The translations under genes and the position numbers were made by a program. Of a DNA stretch of 17,476 nt, positions 1 to 7,108 are shown in pieces; the stretch's first letter is position 1, and each line of letters opens with the position of its first letter. Location: NCBI GenBank assembly GCA_900554875.1, contig USJA01000007.1:1-17476 (forward strand), given 5' to 3'. The stretch comes from an uncultured Clostridium sp. (GTDB taxonomy: Bacteria > Bacillota > Clostridia > TANB77 > CAG-465). A model generated the notes under the pieces. The model had not been told where the DNA came from. It did no database searches and worked only from the letters and a program-made list of their open reading frames with translations.

Positions 1-35
1 AAAGGCGAGGGATGAGATGATTAAGATGAGCAGGG

Positions 36-880
36 ATGAATGTGAAAGATAATCTGATTAATGTAATGAGAGTTAATAATATTGATTATATTTCTTTGAC
101 TGATTTAGCAAGATATAAAAACCACGATAATCCTGGTGATGTTATTATTAAATGGATGAGTAATAAAAGTTCATTTGATTTTTATTCATTGTGGGAAGAA
201 CTTTTTAATGAAAATTTTAAACTAGCGGAATCTCGCGAGTTTAAAAATGGTGCAGCAAACAACTCTTTTACTATGAGTCCATCAAGATGGATAAATGCTA
301 CTAATTCTAAGGATTCATTAGTAAGAGAGGAAAATATGATGGTGGAACATTTGCCCACCCAGATATTGCTTTAGAGTTTGCATCTTGGATAGATCCCGCT
401 TTTAAATTATATTTGATTCAAGAATTTGAAAGATTAAAATACAATGAAACGTATCAAGGAAAAATAGAATGGTCAGTAAGAAGAAGTTTATCAAAAACAA
501 ATTACAGAATACATACTGATAGCATAAAAGAAAATATTGTGCCAACACTTACTGATAAACAAAAATTATTTGTATATGCAAACGAAGCTGATGTAATAAA
601 TGTTGCATTATTTGGAATGACTGCAAAAGAATAGAGAGAGAACAATCCAGAATTAGATGGTAATATTAGAGATTATACTGATATTTTACATTTGGTTGTT
701 TTATCAAATTTAGAAGTGTTAAATGCTAGTATGATAGAAAATAATATTAGTCAAAAAGATAGACTTGAAAAATTAAATATAACTGCTAAAAGACAAATAA
801 CTATTTTAGCAAATGATAACAATGTTAGGGGAATAACCAAATTAGATAACCAAAAATTAATTGGAGATACAAATGAATAA
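36..880 (+). pseudogene. KilA-N domain protein, broken by a frameshift and a nonsense codon
   Basis: The first part, from ATG 36, reads as a KilA-N domain, with an N-terminal DYISLTDLARYKN stretch and a later MSPSRWINATN. KilA-N is a DNA-binding domain common in phage and in chromosomal accessory genes. Near position 320 the homologous reading moves to another frame, a net -1 shift: codons from 323 read KRGKYDGGTFAHPDIALEFA, which matches the usual continuation, while the original frame stops at 374. The second frame is interrupted by TAG at 632-634 within AKE*RENNPEL, where relatives have Trp, so TGG to TAG is the simplest explanation. The same frame then stays coherent to TAA 878-880. An intact version would be about 280 residues. 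TAG ends other genes here, such as pdp and rsmD, so recoding is unlikely. Phage origin is possible but not shown. Sequencing error near the contig start cannot be excluded, although two independent lesions favour real decay. Confidence 0.85.
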
Positions 881-940
881 GGATTGTATTTATTTAGATA
901 TAAAATTTTAAGCAGTGAGGATGAATTTGAAGAATAATAG

Positions 941-971
941 TTGACTCATAGTTATCATTTAAAATTTTATA
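941..971 (+). promoter_or_regulatory. possible SigA-type promoter of uvrB
   Basis: TTGACT at 941-946 is a good -35 match. The best -10-like sequence is a loose TTTATA/TATAAA around 966-972, with a spacer of about 19 bases, which is longer than ideal. It lies upstream of the uvrB ribosome binding site with no gene in between. The -35 is convincing and the -10 is weak. Confidence 0.35.
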
Positions 972-990
972 AAAAATTACAAGAAGTTAT

Positions 991-1002
991 AAGGAAAGGG
1001 GG
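991..1002 (+). promoter_or_regulatory. ribosome binding site fixing the uvrB start
   Basis: A purine-rich AAGGAAAGGGGG lies 7 bases before ATG 1010. The open frame extends back to a TTG at 941, but that codon has no comparable site and overlaps the candidate -35 element. UvrB proteins begin close to the F-x-L motif seen just after ATG 1010. The site therefore selects 1010 as the start. Confidence 0.8.
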
Positions 1003-1009
1003 AACATAT

Positions 1010-2968
1010 ATGTTTAAACTTCATTCAAAATATAAACCTACTGGTGATCAACCAGAGGCAATAAAAAAATTAGTAGATGGTGTAAAAAGAGGAGATAAAG
1101 GGCAGACCTTACTTGGAGTGACAGGGTCTGGAAAAACTTTTACCATTGCAAATGTAATAGAACAGGTAAATAAGCCTACAATAATAATGGCACATAATAA
1201 AACACTTGCAGGACAACTTTACAGTGAATTTAAAGAATTATTTCCAGAGAATGCAGTTGAATATTTTATTTCATACTATGACTACTATCAACCAGAAGCA
1301 TATATTGCATCAACAGACACATATATAGAAAAAGACAGTAGCATAAATGACGAAATTGATAAATTAAGACACAGTGCAACAGCAGCACTTTTTGAAAGAA
1401 AAGATGTAATAATAGTATCAAGCGTATCTTCAATTTATTCATTAGGCTCTCCAGAGGATTATTCAAGTTTAGTACTTTCAGTAAGGCCAGGAATGAAAAA
1501 ATCAAGAGATGAAGTATTAAAAAGGTTAGTTGATATACAATATGAAAGAAATGATATAGATTTTACAAGAGGAAAATTTAGAGTAAAAGGTGATATAGTA
1601 GATATATTTCCAGCAGACAAATCGGATGAAATAGTAAGACTAGAATTTTTTGGAGATGAAATAGATAGAGTATGCTTGGTTGATCCAATAACAGGAAAAG
1701 TTAAATCAACATCAATGCATGAGTTCATATATCCAAAATCTCACTATGTTATACCTGAAGATAAAATAGAAGATGCAATAGTAAAGATAAAAAAAGAACT
1801 TGAAGAAAGATTAAAATATTTTAGAGATAATGGAAAAGTAGTAGAAGCATATAGACTTGAACAAAGGACAAACTTTGATATCGAAATGTTAAGGGAAACT
1901 GGATTTTGTCAAGGGATAGAAAATTATTCTGTATATATGAGTGGAAGAGAACTTGGAAGTACACCTTATACACTATTTGATTATTTAGGCGATGATTTTT
2001 TAGTTGTAATAGATGAATCACATGTCACAATACCTCAAATTAGAGGAATGTATAATGGAGACAGGGCACGTAAAGAGGCACTTATAGAAAATGGATTTAG
2101 ACTACCTTCAGCACTTGATAATAGACCGCTAAAATTTAATGAGTGGGAAAAGAAGGCAAAACAAAAAATATTTGTAAGTGCAACACCTGCAGAATATGAA
2201 AAAGAACATTCTTGTGATATAGCAGAACAAATTATAAGGCCTACTGGACTTTTAGATCCAAACATTATTGTAAAACCAATAGATGGACAAATAGAAGATT
2301 TGATTAATAATATAAACGAAGTAATAGCTAAAAAGGAGCGTGTACTTGTTACAACACTAACCAAAAAAATGGCAGAAGAGCTTACAATGTACTTAGATAA
2401 GAAAAATATTAAAGTAAGGTATATGCATTCAGATATAGAAGCCTTAGATAGACTTGAAATAATAAGAGATTTAAGACTTGGTAAATTTGATGTATTAGTA
2501 GGAATTAATTTATTAAGAGAAGGACTTGATATTCCAGAAGTTTCACTAGTTGCAATACTTGATGCAGATAAAGAGGGATTTTTAAGAAGTGAACGTTCAC
2601 TTATTCAAACTATAGGAAGAGCAGCAAGAAATGCAAGTGGAAAAGTAATAATGTATGCTGATGAACTTACAGATTCAATGGAAATAGCTATTAAAGAAAC
2701 AAATAGAAGAAGAAAAATTCAAATGGAATATAATGAAAAACATGGAATTGTTCCAAAGACAATAAAAAAAGAAGTAAGAGATAGTGTAAAAGCAACTTAT
2801 AGTGAAGGTGAAAAATCAGAAGATGATATTGAAATTAAAAAGGGAGAGAGTATACAAGAGGCAATAGATAGACTAACTGATGAAATGTTATCTTTTGCAA
2901 AGAACTATGAGTTTGAAAAAGCTGCAAATATTAGAGATTTTATAAATGAGTTAAAAGATATGAGGTAA
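1010..2968 (+). CDS. uvrB: UvrABC excinuclease subunit B
   Basis: UvrB is the damage-verifying helicase-like subunit of nucleotide excision repair in the cytoplasm. It is loaded by UvrA and recruits the nuclease UvrC. The 652-residue product has the family's usual length. Visible features are Walker A GVTGSGKT (residues 36-43), the beta-hairpin YYDYYQPEAYI (about 89-99) that clamps DNA, and DESH in the DEAD-like Walker B position. Further on are the late helicase motifs, including GINLLREGLDIPEV and QTIGRAARN, and a C-terminal UVR motif (about the last 35 residues) that binds UvrC. ATG 1010 is chosen because a strong AAGGAAAGGGGG precedes it; an in-frame TTG at 941 would add 23 unlikely residues. 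The gene has its own terminator. uvrA, often adjacent in Bacillota, is not in this window. Identification is essentially certain. Confidence 0.98.
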   Translation: MFKLHSKYKPTGDQPEAIKKLVDGVKRGDKGQTLLGVTGSGKTFTIANVIEQVNKPTIIMAHNKTLAGQLYSEFKELFPENAVEYFISYYDYYQPEAYIASTDTYIEKDSSINDEIDKLRHSATAALFERKDVIIVSSVSSIYSLGSPEDYSSLVLSVRPGMKKSRDEVLKRLVDIQYERNDIDFTRGKFRVKGDIVDIFPADKSDEIVRLEFFGDEIDRVCLVDPITGKVKSTSMHEFIYPKSHYVIPEDKIEDAIVKIKKELEERLKYFRDNGKVVEAYRLEQRTNFDIEMLRETGFCQGIENYSVYMSGRELGSTPYTLFDYLGDDFLVVIDESHVTIPQIRGMYNGDRARKEALIENGFRLPSALDNRPLKFNEWEKKAKQKIFVSATPAEYEKEHSCDIAEQIIRPTGLLDPNIIVKPIDGQIEDLINNINEVIAKKERVLVTTLTKKMAEELTMYLDKKNIKVRYMHSDIEALDRLEIIRDLRLGKFDVLVGINLLREGLDIPEVSLVAILDADKEGFLRSERSLIQTIGRAARNASGKVIMYADELTDSMEIAIKETNRRRKIQMEYNEKHGIVPKTIKKEVRDSVKATYSEGEKSEDDIEIKKGESIQEAIDRLTDEMLSFAKNYEFEKAANIRDFINELKDMR

Positions 2969-2971
2969 AAA

Positions 2972-2998
2972 GGTATAGCATACGCTATATCTTTTTTT
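2972..2998 (+). terminator. intrinsic terminator after uvrB
   Basis: GGTATAGC (2972-2979) pairs with GCTATATC (2984-2991), with one G-T pair and a four-base loop. A run of seven T follows immediately. It begins three bases after the uvrB stop codon. Confidence 0.88.
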
Positions 2999-3073
2999 CT
3001 AAGTGGACAAATTTGTAATAAAAGAAATTTTAATGAATATATATATTATAGATGTAAAATCCGAAATTAAAAT

Positions 3074-3083
3074 AAGGAGTGGG
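3074..3083 (+). promoter_or_regulatory. ribosome binding site fixing the yabP start
   Basis: AAGGAGTGGG lies 3-10 bases before ATG 3087. The frame is open back to 3003, but the extra 28 residues do not look like YabP and have no ribosome binding site. This supports the shorter, 98-residue protein. Confidence 0.8.
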
Positions 3084-3086
3084 ATT

Positions 3087-3383
3087 ATGGAAGATTTTAA
3101 AATGAACAAAACAGATAAAGTTTTAACAAATCAAAATATTATAATGGAAAATAGAGAAAAAGTATCGGTTACGGGTGTAATCGATATACATAGCTTTGAT
3201 GATGAATTAGTTATAGCACAAACGGATCTTGGAATTCTTACAATTAAGGGTGATGATTTAAAAATGAATAAATTAAACCTAGAAAATAATGAGCTTATAA
3301 TTGAAGGAAAAATAATTGCAGTTGCATATAGTGATATAAATAATGCTAAGAAGACTGGTTTTATGAATAAATTATTTAAATAA
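3087..3383 (+). CDS. yabP: sporulation protein YabP
   Basis: This is a 98-residue protein of the YabP family, which is conserved in endospore formers and made during sporulation; its molecular role is poorly defined. Family signatures are V-x-V-T-G-V-I-D-I-H-S-F-D-D-E near residue 30-45, a G-x-L-x-I-K-G-D-x-L stretch, and a C-terminal basic end GFMNKLFK. No membrane segment or signal peptide is seen, so the protein is probably soluble or peripheral. It is 14 bases ahead of yabQ, and ftsB/divIC follows, the conserved yabP-yabQ-divIC order of Bacillota. The neighbours yabO (S4 domain) and yabR (S1 domain), common on either side, are absent here. The 5' leader contains AT-rich runs, but I could not assign a sporulation-sigma promoter. 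Confidence 0.93.
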   Translation: MEDFKMNKTDKVLTNQNIIMENREKVSVTGVIDIHSFDDELVIAQTDLGILTIKGDDLKMNKLNLENNELIIEGKIIAVAYSDINNAKKTGFMNKLFK

Positions 3384-3397
3384 GAAAGAGAGAAAGT

Positions 3398-3895
3398 ATG
3401 TATGTTTCAAACCAAGTTGTTGATTTTATAGAATTTGTATTAATTGGAGTAATTATTGCAAGTATATTTGACCTTTTTAGAGGATATAGAAAAATAAAAC
3501 ACGTAAGTACTGTATCAGTTATGATACAAGATGTTATATACTTTATTATAGTTACAATTATAATTATTTTTAGTATTATCAAACTTCTTGATTCACAGAT
3601 AAGACTATATGTTTTTTTAGGAATTTTAATTGGCTGTAGTATTTATTTTTCCACTATAAGTAAGTATGTAATGAAAGTTTATATATTGTTTTTTAATATG
3701 TTTAAAGAAATAATTTCTACAATATTCTTACCTATACTGCTAAATTTACAAATTATTATAAAATTAGCTAAAAAAGTAAAAAAAATATGCAGAAAATGTT
3801 GCAAAATGTTTTTATATGTGATATCTTGTATATGTAAGTTTTTTAAAAACATGTTTAAAGCAAGGCCATTAAGTAAAAAAACAAAAGAGGTTTAA
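3398..3895 (+). CDS. yabQ: spore cortex biosynthesis protein YabQ
   Basis: This is a 165-residue integral membrane protein of the YabQ family, needed in Bacillus for spore cortex formation and located in the forespore outer membrane. Hydrophobic segments are visible at about residues 10-25, 43-62, 70-85 and 94-124. The family motif around FDLFRGYRK follows the first segment. It is somewhat shorter than the B. subtilis protein. The C-terminal tail is basic and unusually rich in cysteine (C131, C134, C135, C144, C146). The start at ATG 3398 is preceded by a purine-rich GAAAGAGAGAAAG. It sits between yabP and ftsB/divIC with gaps of 14 and 4 bases, so the three are almost certainly cotranscribed. 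Assignment rests on both motif and context. Confidence 0.9.
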   Translation: MYVSNQVVDFIEFVLIGVIIASIFDLFRGYRKIKHVSTVSVMIQDVIYFIIVTIIIIFSIIKLLDSQIRLYVFLGILIGCSIYFSTISKYVMKVYILFFNMFKEIISTIFLPILLNLQIIIKLAKKVKKICRKCCKMFLYVISCICKFFKNMFKARPLSKKTKEV

Positions 3896-3899
3896 AGTT

Positions 3900-4208
3900 A
3901 TGAAAAAAAGTGAAAATGTTGATAATAAAATAAAAAAGAAAAAGAAGATAAGACCAATATTTTTGGTTCTATTTGTCTTTTCTATATATTTTGTATACAC
4001 ATTTATAGAACAACAAGTTCAAATAAATAAATATGACTCACAAATTGAGATGTATAGTGCTGATATTAATAGTAAAAAGCAACTAGTAGAATATTATAAT
4101 AACCAAAAGGGAAATATTCAAACGGATGAATATATTGAAGATGTTGCAAGAGAGTCACTTGGTTATGTAAAACCATATGAAAAAATATTTGTTGACGCTA
4201 ATAAATAA
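3900..4208 (+). CDS. divIC: septum formation initiator, FtsB/DivIC family
   Basis: This is a 102-residue bitopic membrane protein of the divisome. FtsB/DivIC forms a complex with FtsL and the FtsQ/DivIB protein and helps activate septal peptidoglycan synthesis. Visible order: a lysine-rich cytoplasmic N-terminus (KIKKKKK, residues 10-16), one membrane helix (about 19-36), a short extracellular coiled coil (about 38-68), and the conserved C-terminal pattern D-x-Y-I-E-x-x-A-R-E-x-L-G-Y-V-K-P-x-E (about 76-94). AGAGG at 3886-3890 gives a ribosome binding site 9 bases before the ATG. It ends the yabP-yabQ-divIC cluster and is followed by a terminator. FtsL is a distant alternative, but the C-terminal motif and synteny favour FtsB/DivIC. 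Confidence 0.92.
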   Translation: MKKSENVDNKIKKKKKIRPIFLVLFVFSIYFVYTFIEQQVQINKYDSQIEMYSADINSKKQLVEYYNNQKGNIQTDEYIEDVARESLGYVKPYEKIFVDANK

Positions 4209-4216
4209 AAAAATAA

Positions 4217-4251
4217 GGCTTGTGATTTAAGTATATCACAAACCTTTTTTT
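4217..4251. terminator. bidirectional terminator between convergent divIC and the VanW-domain gene
   Basis: GGCTTGTGAT (4217-4226) pairs with ATCACAAACC (4235-4244) over ten positions with one G-T pair and an eight-base loop. A T-run (4245-4251) follows on the plus strand. The A-rich stretch before the stem (4205-4216) gives a T-rich tail on the minus strand. It can therefore end both converging transcripts; the tail overlaps the VanW gene's stop codon. Confidence 0.88.
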
Positions 4252-4975
4252 ATGCTATTTTGACTAAAGTTATTGTAACTGTTGAACTTGTAGCTGAAGC
4301 ATCAATTCTTACTTTACTTCCAGAATTATTTATAAACTTTAAATCAAGTGAGCCATAATAAATTGTAGCATCTTTGTCTTTAGGTACATAGTAAACACGT
4401 CTGCTATGAGGATGTCTTTCAGTAATATTAAATCCAGCAATTAGGGCACTGTTGTAAAGGGTACTACTTATTTGGCATATACCACCACCAGATACTTTAA
4501 TTTTCTTTCCATTACTATCAAAGCCAGTAGCCTTTTTAAATCCGCTTCCTTCATCCATTGGCCCAATAGTATTGTTAAAAGAAAATTCAGCACCATCCTC
4601 AATAATAACACCGTTTAATTTAGAAATAGCAAGATTTATATTATCTATTCGTGTTTGTTCTTTATCATATAATGTTGTGGTATACGTAGCAATTTGTGTT
4701 TCAGAAGCGGGCTTTGTATCAGCCTTTTTTTCCTCAACAACCGGTGCCGCAGGCTTATTATTATTTTTATCTGTTTTATTAGTAGAATTATTATTTACCT
4801 CATTTGAATTTTCATTTTCTTTCTTTGTATTATTATCCTCTGTAACCTTATTTTCTTCGCTTTGATTATTAAATAAGTCCACATTTGATGTAAAAATCAA
4901 AATAACAGCAGCAATAACAACTGCAATAATGATAATACACATTATAAAAGTAACATGATTTTCCTTAGTATTCAT
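4250..4975 (-). CDS. membrane-anchored VanW family protein
   Basis: The 241-residue product has one N-terminal hydrophobic segment (about residues 8-29), which suggests a cell-surface protein anchored in the membrane. A low-complexity linker rich in Asn, Glu and Lys follows (about 36-95), then a VanW domain (about 97-220). The domain shows D-N-I-N-L-A-I-S-K-L-N-G, G-x-x-F-S-F-N-x-T-I-G-P, the signature VSGGGICQISSTLYN (161-175) and R-H-P-H-S-R-R-V. VanW-like domains occur widely in Bacillota surface proteins and have no established enzymatic function. Although named after a vancomycin gene cluster, the domain alone does not imply resistance, and no other van gene is present. The start is ATG 4975 because AAGGAG lies 6 bases upstream; the open frame extends to 5092 but would overlap asnB. 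The linker suggests the domain acts in or beyond the peptidoglycan. Confidence 0.9.
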   Translation of the reverse strand: MNTKENHVTFIMCIIIIAVVIAAVILIFTSNVDLFNNQSEENKVTEDNNTKKENENSNEVNNNSTNKTDKNNNKPAAPVVEEKKADTKPASETQIATYTTTLYDKEQTRIDNINLAISKLNGVIIEDGAEFSFNNTIGPMDEGSGFKKATGFDSNGKKIKVSGGGICQISSTLYNSALIAGFNITERHPHSRRVYYVPKDKDATIYYGSLDLKFINNSGSKVRIDASATSSTVTITLVKIA

Positions 4976-4981
4976 AATAAA

Positions 4982-4987
4982 CTCCTT
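4982..4987 (-). promoter_or_regulatory. ribosome binding site fixing the VanW-gene start
   Basis: On the minus strand AAGGAG is followed by six bases and ATG 4975. This rules out the longer open frame, which would run into the end of asnB and place 39 extra residues before the membrane segment. Confidence 0.85.
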
Positions 4988-5048
4988 AAAATATACAAAT
5001 ATTATGTGTAAATTAACTAAAATTATTATATTTGGAGTTATTTTTTTC

Positions 5049-6902
5049 TTAAATTTCAATTTTTGGATTATATTTGTTAAGCCACATTTCAATTTGAATA
5101 AGGTAAGCTAAAGTCTGAGGATATGTCATTAATTGCCCAAACAAGTTTTCTGTTAAATTTTCGCCATGTATAGATATTATATCCTTAACAAAATTTGAAT
5201 TTATTAGATTATTTATTTTAGAATCTTTATTTTCAATAATTTCAAGCATTTTATTTTCCACTAGTTTTAAATATACAGGATCATAAGTCTTAGGAAAAGG
5301 AGATTTTTTTCTATACACAACTTCATTTGGAAGTTCATCTTCAAAAGACTTCCTAAGCAAAAACTTTTCAATAGGAGTATTATTTTCATAAAGTCCAAGT
5401 TTCATTCTAGCAGGTAAGTTATATACATATTCGAAAATTCTATGGTCTGCAAAAGGGACCCTAACTTCTAAAGAATTTGCCATTGACATTCTATCTGTAC
5501 GTTCAATTAAAGTATTCATAAACCATTTTATAGTAAGATAGTTTATATTTCTAAATCTATTTTCGAAATGATCATTTTTATCAAGAATTTCGATATTTTT
5601 TAGCGTATTATTTTTACTATTATATATATAATCTCTAAGTGTATTTTCCTCTAAAATACCTGGTTTTAATAAATTACTTCTTAGATTTTCTGAAAGAGCC
5701 CATGGAAATCCTTTATTTGAAATTAAATGTTCTTTATAGAACCAAGGATATCCACCAAATATTTCGTCCGAACACTCACCAGATAAACATACCTTAAAAC
5801 CTGATCTGCTTATGTATTTACAAAATGCAAACATAGAACTGTCAATGTCTGCCATTCCAGGCATATCACGAGCAATCATTGACTTTTCAAGTAAATCAAA
5901 CAGTTCAGTATTATCAATTTTTATTGTGTTATGATTAGTTTTTAAGAAATCTTTCATTATTTTTACAAAGTCACTATCTTTAGTCATTTGATAATCATTT
6001 GCGGTAAAATTCTTATCATTATCCTTAAAATCAATTGAGAATGTAGTAATATCTTTAATATTATCATGAGCAATTTTAGTAAGAATACTAGAATCTAGTC
6101 CGCCAGAAAGCATAGAACATATACCAACATCTGATACAAGTTGCCTTTTAGTAGCATCATTTAGAAGATAGTGTATTTGTTCTATAGCATCTTTTGTTGT
6201 ATCTGTATTTTCTTTAGTTTTTAAATCCCAATACATGTTTTTAATAAGGCCATGCCTTAAGGAATAATTTGCAACAAAACCAGCCTTAATTTCATAAATG
6301 TTTTTAAAGAAGGTTCTACCCGGAGTATGTGCAGGACCAAGTCCAAACAATTCCATAATACATTCTTTATCAACAATAGCCTCTACTTTTGGATGCTCAA
6401 GTAAACCCTTTATTTCAGATGAGAATATAAAATCTCCTTTACTAGTGATAGTATAAAATAATGGTTTTATTCCGAGCCTATCCCTAGCTAAAAATAAACT
6501 TTTATTTGATGTATCATAAATTGCAAAAGCAAAAATACCATTTAATAAATTTACGCAATCATTGCCATAATGTATATATGAATTAAGAACAACTTCGGTA
6601 TCACAAGAAGTTGAAAATATGTATCCTTTAGAAATAAGGTCATCTCTTAGATCCTTTGCATTATATAGTTCACCGTTATATACAATTACGTACTTATTAT
6701 TATTAATTTCCTTAATCATTGGTTGGTTTCCATTTTTAACATCAATAATGCTAAGCCTAGCATGACCTAAAGCAACATTTTTATCTATGTAAACATTTTG
6801 AGCATTTGGTCCACGTTTTTTTATTTTATCAACCATAGAACATATAATATTGTCATTTTCCACAGGATCCGATTTATTCATAAATCCACAAAAACCACAC
6901 AA
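5049..6902 (-). CDS. asnB: asparagine synthetase (glutamine-hydrolysing)
   Basis: The enzyme converts aspartate, glutamine and ATP to asparagine, glutamate, AMP and pyrophosphate. The 617-residue product has an N-terminal class II glutaminase domain (about 1-190) and a C-terminal synthetase domain (about 240-600). Glutaminase features are the nucleophile Cys2, R49 in A-R-L-S-I-I-D, YNGELYN (75-81) and D101. The ATP pyrophosphatase loop is SGGLDSS (266-272). I place the start at TTG 6902-6900 because this puts the catalytic Cys directly after Met, as required once Met is removed. GGGGTGA lies five bases upstream of it. The frame's GTG at 6911 would bury the Cys at position 5. A later ATG (residue 8) would delete the Cys. 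AsnB and AsnO-type paralogues cannot be separated by eye. The VanW-domain gene follows after 73 bases. No T-box leader is apparent in the short upstream region. Confidence 0.95.
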   Translation of the reverse strand: MCGFCGFMNKSDPVENDNIICSMVDKIKKRGPNAQNVYIDKNVALGHARLSIIDVKNGNQPMIKEINNNKYVIVYNGELYNAKDLRDDLISKGYIFSTSCDTEVVLNSYIHYGNDCVNLLNGIFAFAIYDTSNKSLFLARDRLGIKPLFYTITSKGDFIFSSEIKGLLEHPKVEAIVDKECIMELFGLGPAHTPGRTFFKNIYEIKAGFVANYSLRHGLIKNMYWDLKTKENTDTTKDAIEQIHYLLNDATKRQLVSDVGICSMLSGGLDSSILTKIAHDNIKDITTFSIDFKDNDKNFTANDYQMTKDSDFVKIMKDFLKTNHNTIKIDNTELFDLLEKSMIARDMPGMADIDSSMFAFCKYISRSGFKVCLSGECSDEIFGGYPWFYKEHLISNKGFPWALSENLRSNLLKPGILEENTLRDYIYNSKNNTLKNIEILDKNDHFENRFRNINYLTIKWFMNTLIERTDRMSMANSLEVRVPFADHRIFEYVYNLPARMKLGLYENNTPIEKFLLRKSFEDELPNEVVYRKKSPFPKTYDPVYLKLVENKMLEIIENKDSKINNLINSNFVKDIISIHGENLTENLFGQLMTYPQTLAYLIQIEMWLNKYNPKIEI

Positions 6903-6907
6903 AAAAA

Positions 6908-6914
6908 TCACCCC
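6908..6914 (-). promoter_or_regulatory. ribosome binding site for a TTG start of asnB
   Basis: GGGGTGA on the minus strand contains GGTGA, complementary to the 3' end of 16S rRNA. It lies five T bases before TTG 6902-6900. The alternative GTG start at 6911 lies inside this sequence, so it cannot use it. Confidence 0.7.
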
Positions 6915-7034
6915 ACATATTCTAGTATATTACAAATTTTCAGTTCTATGCCTATGAGTTTGTTTAATTGGTAGAGTATAAAAATCAGAAACTTATGATT
7001 TTTTTAAAACTAATAGATAATTTGAAAGTGGGGC

Positions 7035-7063
7035 TTGAAAAAGTGTTAAAAATAAGGTATGAT
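7035..7063 (+). promoter_or_regulatory. SigA-type promoter of the pdp operon
   Basis: TTGAAA (7035-7040) and TATGAT (7058-7063) each match consensus at five of six bases and are separated by exactly 17 bases. Transcription would begin near 7070, about 40 bases before the pdp start. No terminator is seen until 14032, so this promoter may serve seven genes. Confidence 0.8.
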
Positions 7064-7108
7064 ATGTGATGAAAGATATTAGAATAAAGATGAGGATGAT
7101 GTGTTGTT

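Noticed and set aside
632..634. TAG in the KilA-N gene read as an amino acid (recoding)
   Set aside because: TAG ends pdp, rsmD and other intact genes here, no recoding structure is seen, and the gene also has a frameshift.
941..1009. N-terminal extension of UvrB from TTG 941
   Set aside because: It lacks a ribosome binding site, overlaps a candidate -35 element and is not a feature of UvrB; ATG 1010 has a strong site.
4572..4865. 97-codon plus-strand open frame opposite the VanW-domain gene
   Set aside because: It is the complement of the low-complexity Asn/Glu/Lys linker and has no ribosome binding site or recognisable domain.
4250..4975. VanW-domain gene as a sign of glycopeptide resistance
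   Set aside because: No vanA/B ligase, vanX, vanH or vanRS genes are nearby, and VanW domains are common in unrelated surface proteins.
6980..7005. AAAAATCA/TGATTTTT hairpin with a T-run before the pdp promoter
   Set aside because: The stem is almost all A-T, and no plus-strand gene precedes it, because asnB runs the other way. A chance AT-rich palindrome is the simpler view.
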